From positions 1 to 27,569 of the forward strand of contig CAYTZO010000008.1 of assembly GCA_964442525.1 (NCBI GenBank): a DNA stretch of 27,569 bases. The letters are read 5' to 3'. Origin of the DNA: CAYTZO01 sp964442525. Its GTDB lineage: Bacteria > Patescibacteriota > Microgenomatia > UBA10105 > UBA927. The translations under genes were made by a program, and so were the position numbers. This document shows positions 8,162 through 16,933 of the stretch, one piece after another (the first letter of the stretch is position 1; every line of letters starts with the position of its first letter). A model generated the notes under the pieces. It was given only the letters and a program-made list of their open reading frames with translations. It had not been told where the DNA came from and did not search any database.

Positions 8162-9716
8162 ACTGACCTTGCCCAAGTATACCCAATCCGATAAGGCAAA
8201 ACAAACTCAAAAGAGACAAAATACCGGCAAATTGTCTTATCGGCGTGTCACCGAAACGCGCTTCAACTCGGTGAGGGCCCGAGGGAACAGTAAAGCCAAT
8301 GACCCCGCTTTCTTCGTTCATACGCTGTTTCTTATTGTCAATCGTTATATTCCAACCGGGGAAAAAACTTACGTTAAGCTTTAGCCAGCCATCCCCCGTT
8401 GCGTTCAGATTCAATACATACCCCCCACGGTCCTCTTGTACTCCTGATATCGCTACATTTGGAGACGATTCTATCTTGGAAGAGGATCTCGCAGACTGCC
8501 ATGGAAGCCAGAGCGTACTGAAACTGTTGCCTACGGAGGTGGTACCATCGGTAAACTCTTTGCGTGTTAAGTAATATGAATCGGGACGCGGGGAATAGAT
8601 TACGGGTTGCACGTAGGGAAATGCAAAAAAGAGCGCCGCCGCCGCCAAAAAAACAGGCAAAAAAATCTTTGAACTTTTCCATGCTATGTATCCTGAAAGC
8701 ATCCCGGCGATAGGAATAAAATAGGATAACATCCGCCATGGATACTGAATAAATTTCATTGGCCGCAAGACCAGCCAAACCGGCGTAGAAACGTCAAGCA
8801 TGAGAAAAATTGCCAGAGCGGCAAATGACAAAAAACCGCCGACAAGAAGTTTCATGTGGTTATTTTTCTCTTTCCACACAAGAACGAGAGACAGGAGGAG
8901 CGCGGTCCATACGCCAATCCCTACCTGTTGAGACATCTCGCCGGACGGCCACCCCGGTCCGGAAAATCCCGTTCCCCAAGAAGGAATGACAAGCTGCGCG
9001 AACTCCGGGAAATGGTCGCGGAAATCAAAATTACTCAGTCCCAAAACAAATCTCTGTTCAAAGAGCGCCGGAATCCAAAAAAAAGAGGCAACCCCAATTC
9101 CCAAAAAAAGAAATCCCAAAAAAGGCTTCCTCCGTAAAGCGATGTACAGGAGAAGAAACGGTAAAAAGAGCGCGGCTTCGATATTGTGACTGAGTATGAG
9201 TGCGGCAACCGCTCCTGCAAAAAGCAAGGCATTTTTGTATTCGATTGACGCCAGAGCAATGATCGCCCACGTTATGCCAAGCACCTCTCCGACAGAACCC
9301 CGCACGTAGATATCAACAAACCAATATGGAACGCTTAGAGCTACCAATGACCCGATCGCTGCGGCTTTCCGGTTAAACAGTTTTTTTAACCAAAAAAAAG
9401 AGGCTGCGATTGCGGTGAGATACGAGATTGCCATGGTAAGCTTAAATGAATCGACGAGAGAAAAGATTCCGTGAAAGGCCGATGCGACATAATACGGCAG
9501 GGGGTAATAAAAGATAAACAGCGGAATACCATACCCGCTGTTGAGATCCGGTGCCCAGCGGGGCAGAATATTTCCCGATAGCAGCACTTTATGAAATTGC
9601 CAGATGCGAATAATCGAAAATTCGCCGTCATGGGTCGGAATATATCCCGGCCGAAAGAGCGGCAATACGGCGTAGAGACCAACAATGAGCACCAGGGGCA
9701 GAAGATATTTCTTCAT
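8118..9716 (-). CDS. PTPS_related/YfhO-like polytopic membrane protein, GT-C-like (copy 1)
   Basis: A 532-residue membrane protein of the family annotated as 6-pyruvoyl-tetrahydropterin synthase-related (Pfam PTPS_related), a label with no demonstrated link to pterins. The N-terminal loop reads THDGEF (28-33) then PRWAPDLNSGYG (52-63) and FYYPLPYYVAS (69-79). The layout, a membrane segment followed by an acidic external loop, resembles GT-C enzymes. About ten further membrane segments lead to a C-terminal beta-rich external region with FFPGWNITID (451-460), ending in a last hydrophobic helix. YfhO-type lipoteichoic-acid glycosylating proteins have a similar tail. A second copy lies at 16908-18557. 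It is coupled to the upstream gene by ATGA. I infer glycosyl transfer on the outer face. Confidence 0.72.
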   Translation of the reverse strand: MKKYLLPLVLIVGLYAVLPLFRPGYIPTHDGEFSIIRIWQFHKVLLSGNILPRWAPDLNSGYGIPLFIFYYPLPYYVASAFHGIFSLVDSFKLTMAISYLTAIAASFFWLKKLFNRKAAAIGSLVALSVPYWFVDIYVRGSVGEVLGITWAIIALASIEYKNALLFAGAVAALILSHNIEAALFLPFLLLYIALRRKPFLGFLFLGIGVASFFWIPALFEQRFVLGLSNFDFRDHFPEFAQLVIPSWGTGFSGPGWPSGEMSQQVGIGVWTALLLSLVLVWKEKNNHMKLLVGGFLSFAALAIFLMLDVSTPVWLVLRPMKFIQYPWRMLSYFIPIAGMLSGYIAWKSSKIFLPVFLAAAALFFAFPYVQPVIYSPRPDSYYLTRKEFTDGTTSVGNSFSTLWLPWQSARSSSKIESSPNVAISGVQEDRGGYVLNLNATGDGWLKLNVSFFPGWNITIDNKKQRMNEESGVIGFTVPSGPHRVEARFGDTPIRQFAGILSLLSLFCLIGLGILGQGQYAYRHRNISSRKRT

Positions 9717-11320
9717 AGCCTAAATACCGTGATACTTCGATCTTTATACACCGCGGGCAGACTGCGGGTAAGGAACGGCTCATTGACCGCATAGGGAAAA
9801 TCCGGGATGGGCGTATTTGGTATGGCGATATACTGTATTCCACTCCCCCTCATTTGTTCAAGCGTCGCTAGAGAGCTTGCCTCAAAAAAATCTTTGGCCC
9901 TGGCTCTCCTCGAGACGATGTCGTATCCCATGACTTCAAGATAATACGTTGCGCCAAAGTAACTCCGCCGTCCGGCAAGAATGACCGGATCATAAAGATT
10001 TTGCGGGGAAAGAAAAACAGCGTTCGGCAGCGTTGACTCTTTAATCCATTGGATGAACGGATTTCTTGGTGCATCGGCAACGCGATAGCGGAAATCGTTT
10101 TTTATGACCATCAGATTAAGAATTCCGGAAAACGTAAGTCCCATAAAACTTATGATTGCAAGCGCTTTCCCGATCAATTTCTTCTCCCATAACGAGGTAA
10201 GGCCACGGAGAAGAAATGGTATGGAAAGAACAAAGAAAAGCTCAAACAGAGCATAGTTATGTTCCATTCGAAAGCTAAACTGAAAGAGATTGGGGAGAAT
10301 AAAAAGAGGGAGGATTGCAAAAAAGACTTTCCGCCTTGATGCGTCAGAGTATGCGACACCCAAAGGAATAAATATGAGCGCGAATCCCGCATTCAGCCAC
10401 CAAAACCGCAAAAAATTCCAAAGGGTTAACGGAGGGGGAGTCAGAAAGCCCGGTCTGAAAAAGGCCCGGTTGACGCTCGGAAGTCTGAGGATTTCGCTGA
10501 TATGCGGAAGAGCAAAAACAAAAGAAAAGGCGGCAAGAGGCACGACACGGCCTGCTTTCCTAAAAAGAAGAAAGAGTAAACTGAGCACTATGCCCGCGCC
10601 AAACGCAATAAGTATATGAACACGTGTACCCAGGCCCAAGAATATTCCCATGAGGACAACTTTTGTCTCGGATATTTCCTCGTTCCGCAAAAGTTTCCGC
10701 ACCGCGTAAAAAATTATGGCGAAACCTATCGCCATTCCTACAATGAGATGCCGCTGATTGAGATAGGGATTAAGCGACGAAAAAATTGAAATCACCGATC
10801 CGTCAAACGGTCCTTTATAGAGGTAGTCGGGAAGCCTCCAAATTTTTTCAATGAGAGAAAAACGCAGCGGTTCTGCCTGAAAAAAGTTAACAAATGACAG
10901 ATTACTGGAAAGGAGAAACAATGCGATTGCACCAAGACCCACTATTGGGGTACTTTTGAAGAAAAGCTGAGGGAACGTATATATCAGATACAATAGCGCC
11001 ACAAAAAAAACGACACTCACACCATTGATTGCGATATCAATACGGATGCCACTGCGCTCTAAAAGTCCGGCTAGCGCATCGGTAGCGTAATGATACGGCA
11101 GTAACGGCCCGGGATAAAATGGCGACTCTACCGGAAAATTATTCCCCCAGGAAAACGAACGGATGAGAGCAAGGCGAAGTCCGAAATCGCCTACTTCGTT
11201 TCTGGCGATGACAAATTCGCTCGTTTTGGCATCATAGGAAAATGACTTCCACATGAGCCACCAAGAAAAAATGGACAGAAAAACGATGAGCGCTACTTCA
11301 AATCCTTTTTTTGCTGCCAT
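9713..11320 (-). CDS. Uncharacterised GT-C-like polytopic membrane protein
   Basis: A 535-residue protein with about ten membrane segments that I cannot place in a named family. The first external loop contains D45 and then NNFPVESPFYPGPLLPYHY (60-78) followed by ATD (79-81). The arrangement recalls GT-C enzymes, and the YHY-x-x-D pattern weakly recalls DUF2298-like proteins. SLNPYLNQRHLIVG (182-195) is a second distinctive stretch. From about residue 420 a soluble external-type tail runs to the end, with DPVILAGRRSYFG (25-37 of that tail). The 23-nt overlap with the upstream gene and ATGA with the downstream one place it firmly in the operon. Glycosyltransferase function is inferred from topology and context only. 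Confidence 0.6.
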   Translation of the reverse strand: MAAKKGFEVALIVFLSIFSWWLMWKSFSYDAKTSEFVIARNEVGDFGLRLALIRSFSWGNNFPVESPFYPGPLLPYHYATDALAGLLERSGIRIDIAINGVSVVFFVALLYLIYTFPQLFFKSTPIVGLGAIALFLLSSNLSFVNFFQAEPLRFSLIEKIWRLPDYLYKGPFDGSVISIFSSLNPYLNQRHLIVGMAIGFAIIFYAVRKLLRNEEISETKVVLMGIFLGLGTRVHILIAFGAGIVLSLLFLLFRKAGRVVPLAAFSFVFALPHISEILRLPSVNRAFFRPGFLTPPPLTLWNFLRFWWLNAGFALIFIPLGVAYSDASRRKVFFAILPLFILPNLFQFSFRMEHNYALFELFFVLSIPFLLRGLTSLWEKKLIGKALAIISFMGLTFSGILNLMVIKNDFRYRVADAPRNPFIQWIKESTLPNAVFLSPQNLYDPVILAGRRSYFGATYYLEVMGYDIVSRRARAKDFFEASSLATLEQMRGSGIQYIAIPNTPIPDFPYAVNEPFLTRSLPAVYKDRSITVFRL

Positions 11321-12404
11321 ACAAGATTACTGCAAGTGCGAGAGGCACGCCGGTTACAATTTTTTTGACGGCAGAAACCCATCTCCCCCACTCCCCTGCA
11401 AAGATAAACGGCGCAAAGCGCATGGGCAAGCCAAATGTCAAACCGTAAGAAACTGCGTGCAAAAACTCCTCCCTTGGGAGAAGGGTTATAAACGTCAATG
11501 GCCAAATGAAATACCACGCATAGAGTTCTTCCCGAAGAGGAGAAAGAAAAAAAACTGCAAGCAAGGCATAACCTGACCACCGCCAGACCGCATCCCAATG
11601 GATTTCCCTGCGTTTGAGAAATTGCATCCAGATAAAAATGTAGATTGGCAAAAGAACGACGGTTGCTCCCTTCACAAAAACGGACAACAAAAGAAAACTA
11701 ACCCCCCAAATGAAACGTTTCTGCTTTGCTAAGAAAAACCCCAAAAGCGCCAAAAACATCATAACTCCGTCGTTATGTGAAGAAATGAGCGATTCGATAA
11801 TAACAATAGGATTGAATGCAAAAAAAACAAGGGAAAATAAATTTTTCTTTGACATGCGCCAAATGAGCCATAACAAAAGCAAATAGCTCAACAGAATAAA
11901 AGCCTTAAAACTATAAAGAGTTACCAGGAGATTTCCTCTTCCAACAGCATAGGGAATCACCGTAAGGAAGATCCATGTCGGGCCATAAAGCGCTACTTTA
12001 TTGGATGCATGAAGGAATGCAAGCATGGGTTCGTTTGGTATATCGACCGGCATGACGATGTACGGATTTTCTTTATACAGATAGGTTACTTTCGCTGTAG
12101 CAATGTAGTTAAAAATATCGTAGGAAAATGCAGGAAACGAAAGAAACAATATGACAGATGTCCAAAAAATTAATCGCCAAATATCTGCACTTTTCATTGA
12201 CTTTTTTTTAACTTTGGCAAGTATCCATACATAAAAGACAAACGTGTAACTCACTATGGAGACGTAGATACCCGTTGCAAAAGGGCGCTGCGAATTCACG
12301 AAACGAAAGAGTACCGGCAAGAGAGGAATCGGAAAGTTTGCATCAACAAATCCAAAACTGAAAATTGTGAGCGCCAGGAGGGCTATGATATACAAAAAGA
12401 TCAT
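11298..12404 (-). CDS. GT-C glycosyltransferase resembling MptA/MptB-type mannosyltransferases
   Basis: A 368-residue polytopic protein. Conserved-looking points are SYDIFNYIATA (94-104), KENPYIV (111-117), YGPTW (140-144) and NPIVIIESLISSHNDG (199-214). The combination of S-x-D, G/E-NPY, YGP and NP...E...HND is seen in polyprenyl-phosphomannose-dependent alpha-1,6-mannosyltransferases of the actinobacterial MptA/MptB type and in related GT87 proteins. It is shorter than actinobacterial MptA/B (about 500 residues). It begins by ATGA overlap with the PMT-like gene upstream and ends 23 nt inside the next gene. The likely role is adding a sugar to an outer-face glycan. Mannose is a guess from family resemblance. 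Confidence 0.68.
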   Translation of the reverse strand: MIFLYIIALLALTIFSFGFVDANFPIPLLPVLFRFVNSQRPFATGIYVSIVSYTFVFYVWILAKVKKKSMKSADIWRLIFWTSVILFLSFPAFSYDIFNYIATAKVTYLYKENPYIVMPVDIPNEPMLAFLHASNKVALYGPTWIFLTVIPYAVGRGNLLVTLYSFKAFILLSYLLLLWLIWRMSKKNLFSLVFFAFNPIVIIESLISSHNDGVMMFLALLGFFLAKQKRFIWGVSFLLLSVFVKGATVVLLPIYIFIWMQFLKRREIHWDAVWRWSGYALLAVFFLSPLREELYAWYFIWPLTFITLLPREEFLHAVSYGLTFGLPMRFAPFIFAGEWGRWVSAVKKIVTGVPLALAVILYGSKKRI

Positions 12405-13549
12405 AAGGGCATTTTACCTCTCGCCAACAATTTTTGTAGAACGGAGAATAACAAAATATAAAGTATTGGCAAAAGAGGCAGGAGGAACCGTGTGGCCGTT
12501 ATTCCCAACGACAGAAATGTTTCATACAACAATCCCCACAGAAGAAGTAATTTAATCTCATCATCCATAAAGAGACGCTTCATCTTAAAAAATAACAGCG
12601 TGATGAACGGCATGAGAACTGCTATCGGCCACAGTGCACTCCAATCATTTGCTTTCGCTACCCTCGTATCCCCCCACCAAGTCTGCCAACGATTTAGAAT
12701 TGCAAGCTGCCAAAACGAGAGAGGGAAAATGAGCTTGCTTTGCTGATAGAGAAAGATCCATTTCTGAAATTTAAGAAAATCCCCAAACGTATATCCGTCC
12801 AGAAACGTCCGTGTATAGGAGACGAGCAGGATGAGAAGGCTCATCGGCAACCAAAAAGTAAACCTGAAAAGCGCAATCGTACGTTTTTTGAACAGAAAAA
12901 AAAGGGAAAAGCAGATACCTAAAAGCACGGCAGGCACGACCGTTTTGGTCGCGGCGGCAAATCCCAGCATCAATGAAGTCCAGAAAAACCTTTCCCGTTG
13001 TTCTTCCCGCAAAAATGCGTACAGGGAAAACAAAATAAACGGGAGCTGAATAATGTCCAAAAGAGGCGTAATACGCAGTTGATTCAGAAACAGGCGTTCT
13101 GAAGAAAATACCGCGAGCGGCAAAAGACTCCAGGCATTTGATTTCAGGACCAGTTTTGACAGTAACCAAACGCCTACCAGAGTGAGTACTGCAAAAAGAA
13201 GAATAACTTGCGCATCACTCTGAAACCAAACATAGGAAAGTCCTATAAAATATTTTCCGAGCGGTGTGTGTTCTGAATTGACGAGTATCGGATCAACGCC
13301 CCGCACATATGTTCCTGCAGCATATCGGAACACAATCTCGTCCGGAATAACGGAGGTTGGATTTTTTTGTCTATACTGGGAATTATTGTAAAGATATTCA
13401 AGGCGCTTGAAGTAGTCTTCTGTATAATATCTGTCAAAATAACGGGAGCCGGGACCCAGAATAACGGAGCCGATATTATAAAGTATCACTATACTGCTCA
13501 AAAGAATAACGATGATGCCAACAGAGTTCCTATTGTACATGAAATTCAC
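12401..13549 (-). CDS. GT39/PMT-like GT-C glycosyltransferase
   Basis: A 382-residue polytopic protein. The loop after the first membrane segment is rich in acidic and aromatic residues (YFDRYYTEDYF, 37-47). It is followed by SEHTPLGKYFIG (92-103), the counterpart of the HPPLGK motif of protein O-mannosyltransferases, with Thr replacing the first Pro. About nine more hydrophobic segments follow, with no large soluble tail. The start is a GTG at 13549 preceded by AAAGGA at 9-nt spacing. The ATG at 13540 would be three codons later with a worse spacing. It overlaps the secreted-protein gene upstream by 20 nt. Substrate unknown. Confidence 0.72.
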   Translation of the reverse strand: MNFMYNRNSVGIIVILLSSIVILYNIGSVILGPGSRYFDRYYTEDYFKRLEYLYNNSQYRQKNPTSVIPDEIVFRYAAGTYVRGVDPILVNSEHTPLGKYFIGLSYVWFQSDAQVILLFAVLTLVGVWLLSKLVLKSNAWSLLPLAVFSSERLFLNQLRITPLLDIIQLPFILFSLYAFLREEQRERFFWTSLMLGFAAATKTVVPAVLLGICFSLFFLFKKRTIALFRFTFWLPMSLLILLVSYTRTFLDGYTFGDFLKFQKWIFLYQQSKLIFPLSFWQLAILNRWQTWWGDTRVAKANDWSALWPIAVLMPFITLLFFKMKRLFMDDEIKLLLLWGLLYETFLSLGITATRFLLPLLPILYILLFSVLQKLLARGKMPL

Positions 13550-14066
13550 GCACCGAAATCCTTTCTTCTTTTGAGGTTCTCAGGAGTTCGCCCAAAGGCA
13601 GGCTTGTCGGCGCGGATTTTTCTGGTTGCCAGAGGAATGTCTCGGGTAAACGGCCTTTGAGATCATCTAATGTGGCAATATGGGCCTCCATTTCTTCTTT
13701 AACAGTATTTTGCAATGTTTCAATATTCTTTCCTTCGTTTTTTGTCTTCTGCAAATAGACCGAAAGTTCCCGCGTTCGTCTATCTGAACGCTTTAATGCT
13801 TCGACGGCTAAAAGATATTGTTTATATTCAAACAGGGTTTTTGCTTCCACGAGATATTTGTCGGCAAGATTTTGATTGTATTTTACGGAAGCAATGCTTC
13901 CCCATGACCACCACCCTTTAACGGTATCGAAAAATCTCGAGACGGCATAAAGCTTATTTCCCGGCATGTAAGACGGGTACGGCAACATGTATGCTGCAAA
14001 AGCCGGCTTGGCAAACAACAACAAAATGGAAGAGGAAAATATGAAGAAAACAGAAAACCGTTTCAT
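13530..14066 (-). CDS. Small secreted helical protein, DUF5667-like
   Basis: A 178-residue protein with a clear Sec signal peptide: a basic start MKRF, a hydrophobic core to residue 18, and a probable cleavage AFA|AY after A24. The mature part starts LPYPSYMPGNKLYAVSRFF (28-46), a proline-containing segment leading into long charged helices (about 60-135) with many Lys/Glu, then a more disordered C-terminus. This layout resembles DUF5667-type exported proteins common in Patescibacteria. It contains no Cys and no N-x-S/T sequon. The ATG at 14066 overlaps the methyltransferase stop as ATGA. The frame stays open upstream to 14300, but that stretch lies inside the methyltransferase gene and the signal peptide fixes the start. 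Function unknown: acceptor, periplasmic cofactor of the GT-C enzymes, or a structural protein. Confidence 0.75.
   Translation of the reverse strand: MKRFSVFFIFSSSILLLFAKPAFAAYMLPYPSYMPGNKLYAVSRFFDTVKGWWSWGSIASVKYNQNLADKYLVEAKTLFEYKQYLLAVEALKRSDRRTRELSVYLQKTKNEGKNIETLQNTVKEEMEAHIATLDDLKGRLPETFLWQPEKSAPTSLPLGELLRTSKEERISVREFHVQ
13559..13564 (-). promoter_or_regulatory. Shine-Dalgarno AAAGGA deciding the GTG start at 13549
   Basis: AAAGGA on the minus strand, inside the 3' end of the secreted-protein gene, leaves 9 nt to GTG 13549 but 18 nt to ATG 13540. This spacing favours the GTG as start of the PMT-like gene. Confidence 0.5.
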
Positions 14067-14779
14067 GACTTGGGTTTCTGACTTATGACGCCGATACACC
14101 AATTCAGGTAGAGTTTTGCCCTGCCCGATTCTATCCATTCCCAAAGTCTCGTATACCACGAGCCAAAATTGGCATTGCGCATCTGGAAGAGTTTGCCGTA
14201 GTATCCCCAACCGTATGAGCGAAGTGGCACCAGTCCGGCTCGTTTGAGAAGGCGTTCCAGTTCGGCCACGGAAAACTCCCTTTCCCACCCGGCAAACCAC
14301 TTTCCTAACATCATCAACATATGCTTCTTTACCGTATATGTGGTGTAGCGCTGCGGAACATCGACAACCAATATTCCTCCCGGCTTAAGAACTCTCTTTT
14401 GTTCAAGAATAAGCTCCAGAGGACGCGTAAAGTGTTCAAGAAATCCCTGATGAAAGACAACATCGAACGTGTCGTCCTTCATTGGTAAACTGCGAGCGTC
14501 TGCACGGATAAGATCGATATGCACCCCGGCTTTTCTTGCATTTTCTTCAAGAATGTTGAGTGCTTCCTTGGTAAAGTCTACTGCCGTAACGCGGGCCCCT
14601 TTTGTTGCTAAAAAAACGCTGTCTCCGCCCATGCCGACGCCGATCTCGAGAATTTTCTTCCCTTTTACCGGGGTTACCGCAAACATATTGGCAAGCATCT
14701 CTTCGTGCCGGACGAGCGGCTGATGATCGGGTAATTGCCAATATTTTTGCCAGTGGGCTTTAGTTGAGATTTTTTCCAT
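14063..14779 (-). CDS. Class I SAM-dependent methyltransferase
   Basis: A 238-residue Rossmann-fold methyltransferase. Motif I is ILEIGVGMGGDS (43-54), an acidic residue ends the second strand (AVDFTKEAL), and DVVFHQGFLEHF plus VLKPGGILVVDVPQ are the usual post-I and motif IV-V regions of Methyltransf_11-type enzymes. The C-terminal third, with many aromatic residues, probably binds the acceptor. In this setting it may O-methylate a sugar, possibly as a chain cap, but lipid or other small-molecule substrates are equally consistent with the sequence. It overlaps the upstream GT2 gene by 20 nt and is joined to the secreted-protein gene by ATGA. Confidence 0.83.
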   Translation of the reverse strand: MEKISTKAHWQKYWQLPDHQPLVRHEEMLANMFAVTPVKGKKILEIGVGMGGDSVFLATKGARVTAVDFTKEALNILEENARKAGVHIDLIRADARSLPMKDDTFDVVFHQGFLEHFTRPLELILEQKRVLKPGGILVVDVPQRYTTYTVKKHMLMMLGKWFAGWEREFSVAELERLLKRAGLVPLRSYGWGYYGKLFQMRNANFGSWYTRLWEWIESGRAKLYLNWCIGVISQKPKS

Positions 14780-15530
14780 ACAGATATTTTATATAAGCGA
14801 TCTGTGGTTGCAAAGCGGAAAAAAACGCAAATAAGAAACCATATATGCCATCAATAAAACCCTGATGTCTTATAAATAAATTAAGAAACGTTAAAGCCGG
14901 CTTAATAAAGAGATATTCGAATGCTGAAAAAAGATTTTTAGGCTTGTGCACTGCTTCCAGTTCCCTGCCGACGAGATGACTGTAGCGTATAGCCTTTTCC
15001 CAATATTCATCTAATGTCTCATATGGGTAATGCAAAAGCTCGTTTTTGAGATACCCAGCAGAGCCATCTACGACTATCTGCTCATGAACGCTTTTCTGTG
15101 GAAAATGGCCTTTGCCTCGCTTAAATAACCGAATAACCGGATCAGGATATTGACCGCCCTTTCGCATCCAGTGACCGAGAAAAAAGTTTTTCCGGGAAAG
15201 ATAATATCCGTCGTGCTTACCTTCGTGCATGACCTGTTTTATTTCCTCGCCCAACTCCTTCGTAACAACCTCGTCGGCATCAAGCTGCAGAATCCAGTCT
15301 TTTGTGGCCAAATCCACGGCTTTCTGCTTGTTGATATGAAAAATATACTCATTATCGACAATTTTTACCTTGGCTCCGAAGTCCTTTGCAATTTCAACCG
15401 TCCTGTCTGTTGACCTCCCGTCAACCACGATGATTTCATTTGCGATATCCCGAACGGACGATAAACAATCGCCGAGCCGATCCTCTTCGTTAAATGTCGC
15501 AAGCACCACAGACAGACTCATACTTTGCAT
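14760..15530 (-). CDS. GT2 glycosyltransferase, WaaE/KdtX-like
   Basis: A 256-residue GT-A enzyme. LSVVLATFNEED (6-17), IIVVDGRSTDRT (33-44) and LQLDADEVV (81-89, metal-binding DAD) are all present. DWILQLDADE and the following region match the LPS-core beta-glucosyltransferase WaaE/KdtX group of GT2. The C-terminal 60 residues are hydrophobic/amphipathic and probably attach it to the inner face of the membrane. The ATG at 15530 overlaps the upstream stop as TAATG and is preceded by AAGGT at short spacing, so it is preferred over ATG 15521. It probably extends the lipid-linked glycan before flipping. Sugar unknown. Confidence 0.85.
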   Translation of the reverse strand: MQSMSLSVVLATFNEEDRLGDCLSSVRDIANEIIVVDGRSTDRTVEIAKDFGAKVKIVDNEYIFHINKQKAVDLATKDWILQLDADEVVTKELGEEIKQVMHEGKHDGYYLSRKNFFLGHWMRKGGQYPDPVIRLFKRGKGHFPQKSVHEQIVVDGSAGYLKNELLHYPYETLDEYWEKAIRYSHLVGRELEAVHKPKNLFSAFEYLFIKPALTFLNLFIRHQGFIDGIYGFLFAFFSALQPQIAYIKYLYGKNLN

Positions 15531-16933
15531 TATACCTTACGAAGAAGGAGTTTATCCCCCGATTGGAAGATTATTTGAAAACGGATCTCCGGAAACTTTC
15601 CTTTCAGATAACTAAAGTCGCTTGTATTCGTATTAATAAAGACCCTCTCCTTTTGGAAAATGCTAGACCATTGATCCTTAGCTAAAATCCACCAAGACTC
15701 GGACGGATGATCACTATAGACGGCGTATGTGGTTCTTCTGCTGTAGTACACCGCCGTCGGATAATAATAATGAGTTAGATAGATAACATCACTTGACTTT
15801 GTGGCCCGGGCGGAAGCTAACGCGACCAATGCTTCGTCCCGACTCACGTCCGGCACAAAGTAATCTGATCGGAACCTCCATAGCTGCAATAGTGCTACGA
15901 CCGTGAAGACGCTGATGACAACGAGCATGTATTTGCGGGCATATACATAGGCAGACCAGGAAACGGCTATTGCGACGAGCGGATATACCGGCATAAGGAA
16001 CCAACTGCTCTGGACTTTAAGAAAAGAAAGAATTATGACGAATATCAGGGCGCATAATGCAATAAAACTTTCCGTTTGCTTGCGCCAGGACCAAATCATG
16101 GCGACCGTAGCGGGCACGGCTGCGATGATCCAAAACTTTAGCCCTGATTTAAGATAATCAAGCGTCGCAAGTCTGGCGTTACTGAGTAAAGTCAAAGGGG
16201 ATCCGATCTTTTCGCCCTGCTGAGTGAAAAATTGTGTTAAAAATATCTGACCATTTATCGCATAGGCAACGAGTAACCATGTCAGGGCTATGAATCCGCC
16301 TACCGCGAGAGCTTTGAGGGTACGCAGAGATGCCTCCTTTTTTCGTCTAAGGAGATAGTAAAGGAACCCAAGAGCCGGAAAAATAAATGCAATCGAACCC
16401 TTGGTCAGGAACGAAAGCCCAATTGCAATACTGCAAAGAAACAAAGCATTCTTATTCTTTTTCAATTCAACAATTGCAATGACACTCGCGATCAGAAAAA
16501 ATGTCAAAAGGCTATCCAAATCTCCGGTTCTGACACGCCAAAGATATGCGGGAGTACTCAGAAGCACAAGGGAAGATGCCCATGCCGCGCCCGGCCCCCA
16601 ACGATACCGAACAAACCAAAAGACCAAAAATACGGTCGCGGCTCCGGCAAGGGCCGAAATAAATCTCGCTGAAAACTCATTGTCCCCGAACGCTCGGTAT
16701 GAGACTGCCGTCAGCCAAAACCCTAGAGGCGGTTTTTCCAGAAACAGACGGCCGTTCCAACTCGGGGAAAAAATATTCCCTTTTTCGGCCATCGTGCGTG
16801 ATATGTCAGCGTACCAGGCTTCATCCCAATTGGTCAGGTGAGTGCCGCCCAATTTCCAAAAAAAAAGAAAATAAGAAAGGATGACAACGATAACGGCCGG
16901 AATATACTTACCGAGTACGCGGGATGGTTGCAT
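15530..16933 (-). CDS. ArnT-like GT39 GT-C glycosyltransferase
   Basis: A 467-residue protein and the clearest ArnT/GT39 member here. The first external loop has NWDEAWYADISRTMAEKGN (35-53) with D37-E38, then SPSWNGRLFLEKPPLGFWL (56-74) with E66-K67. The equivalent Asp and Lys in ArnT contact the undecaprenyl-phosphate-sugar donor. GDLDSLLTF and FLTKGSIAF in the following membrane region also fit the family, and a soluble tail follows the last membrane segment. ArnT moves aminoarabinose to lipid A, but relatives use many sugars. I chose ATG 16933 over an in-frame TTG at 16957. It overlaps the upstream PTPS_related gene by 26 nt. Confidence 0.85.
   Translation of the reverse strand: MQPSRVLGKYIPAVIVVILSYFLFFWKLGGTHLTNWDEAWYADISRTMAEKGNIFSPSWNGRLFLEKPPLGFWLTAVSYRAFGDNEFSARFISALAGAATVFLVFWFVRYRWGPGAAWASSLVLLSTPAYLWRVRTGDLDSLLTFFLIASVIAIVELKKNKNALFLCSIAIGLSFLTKGSIAFIFPALGFLYYLLRRKKEASLRTLKALAVGGFIALTWLLVAYAINGQIFLTQFFTQQGEKIGSPLTLLSNARLATLDYLKSGLKFWIIAAVPATVAMIWSWRKQTESFIALCALIFVIILSFLKVQSSWFLMPVYPLVAIAVSWSAYVYARKYMLVVISVFTVVALLQLWRFRSDYFVPDVSRDEALVALASARATKSSDVIYLTHYYYPTAVYYSRRTTYAVYSDHPSESWWILAKDQWSSIFQKERVFINTNTSDFSYLKGKFPEIRFQIIFQSGDKLLLRKV

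Noticed and set aside
8118..9716. 6-pyruvoyl-tetrahydropterin synthase activity for the PTPS_related proteins
   Set aside because: The proteins are polytopic and lack the small soluble zinc-binding fold of pterin synthases. The family name is historical, and the context is glycan synthesis.
14067..14300. N-terminal extension of the secreted-protein frame
   Set aside because: The stretch overlaps the methyltransferase coding sequence and reads as nonsense protein, while a clean signal peptide begins at ATG 14066.
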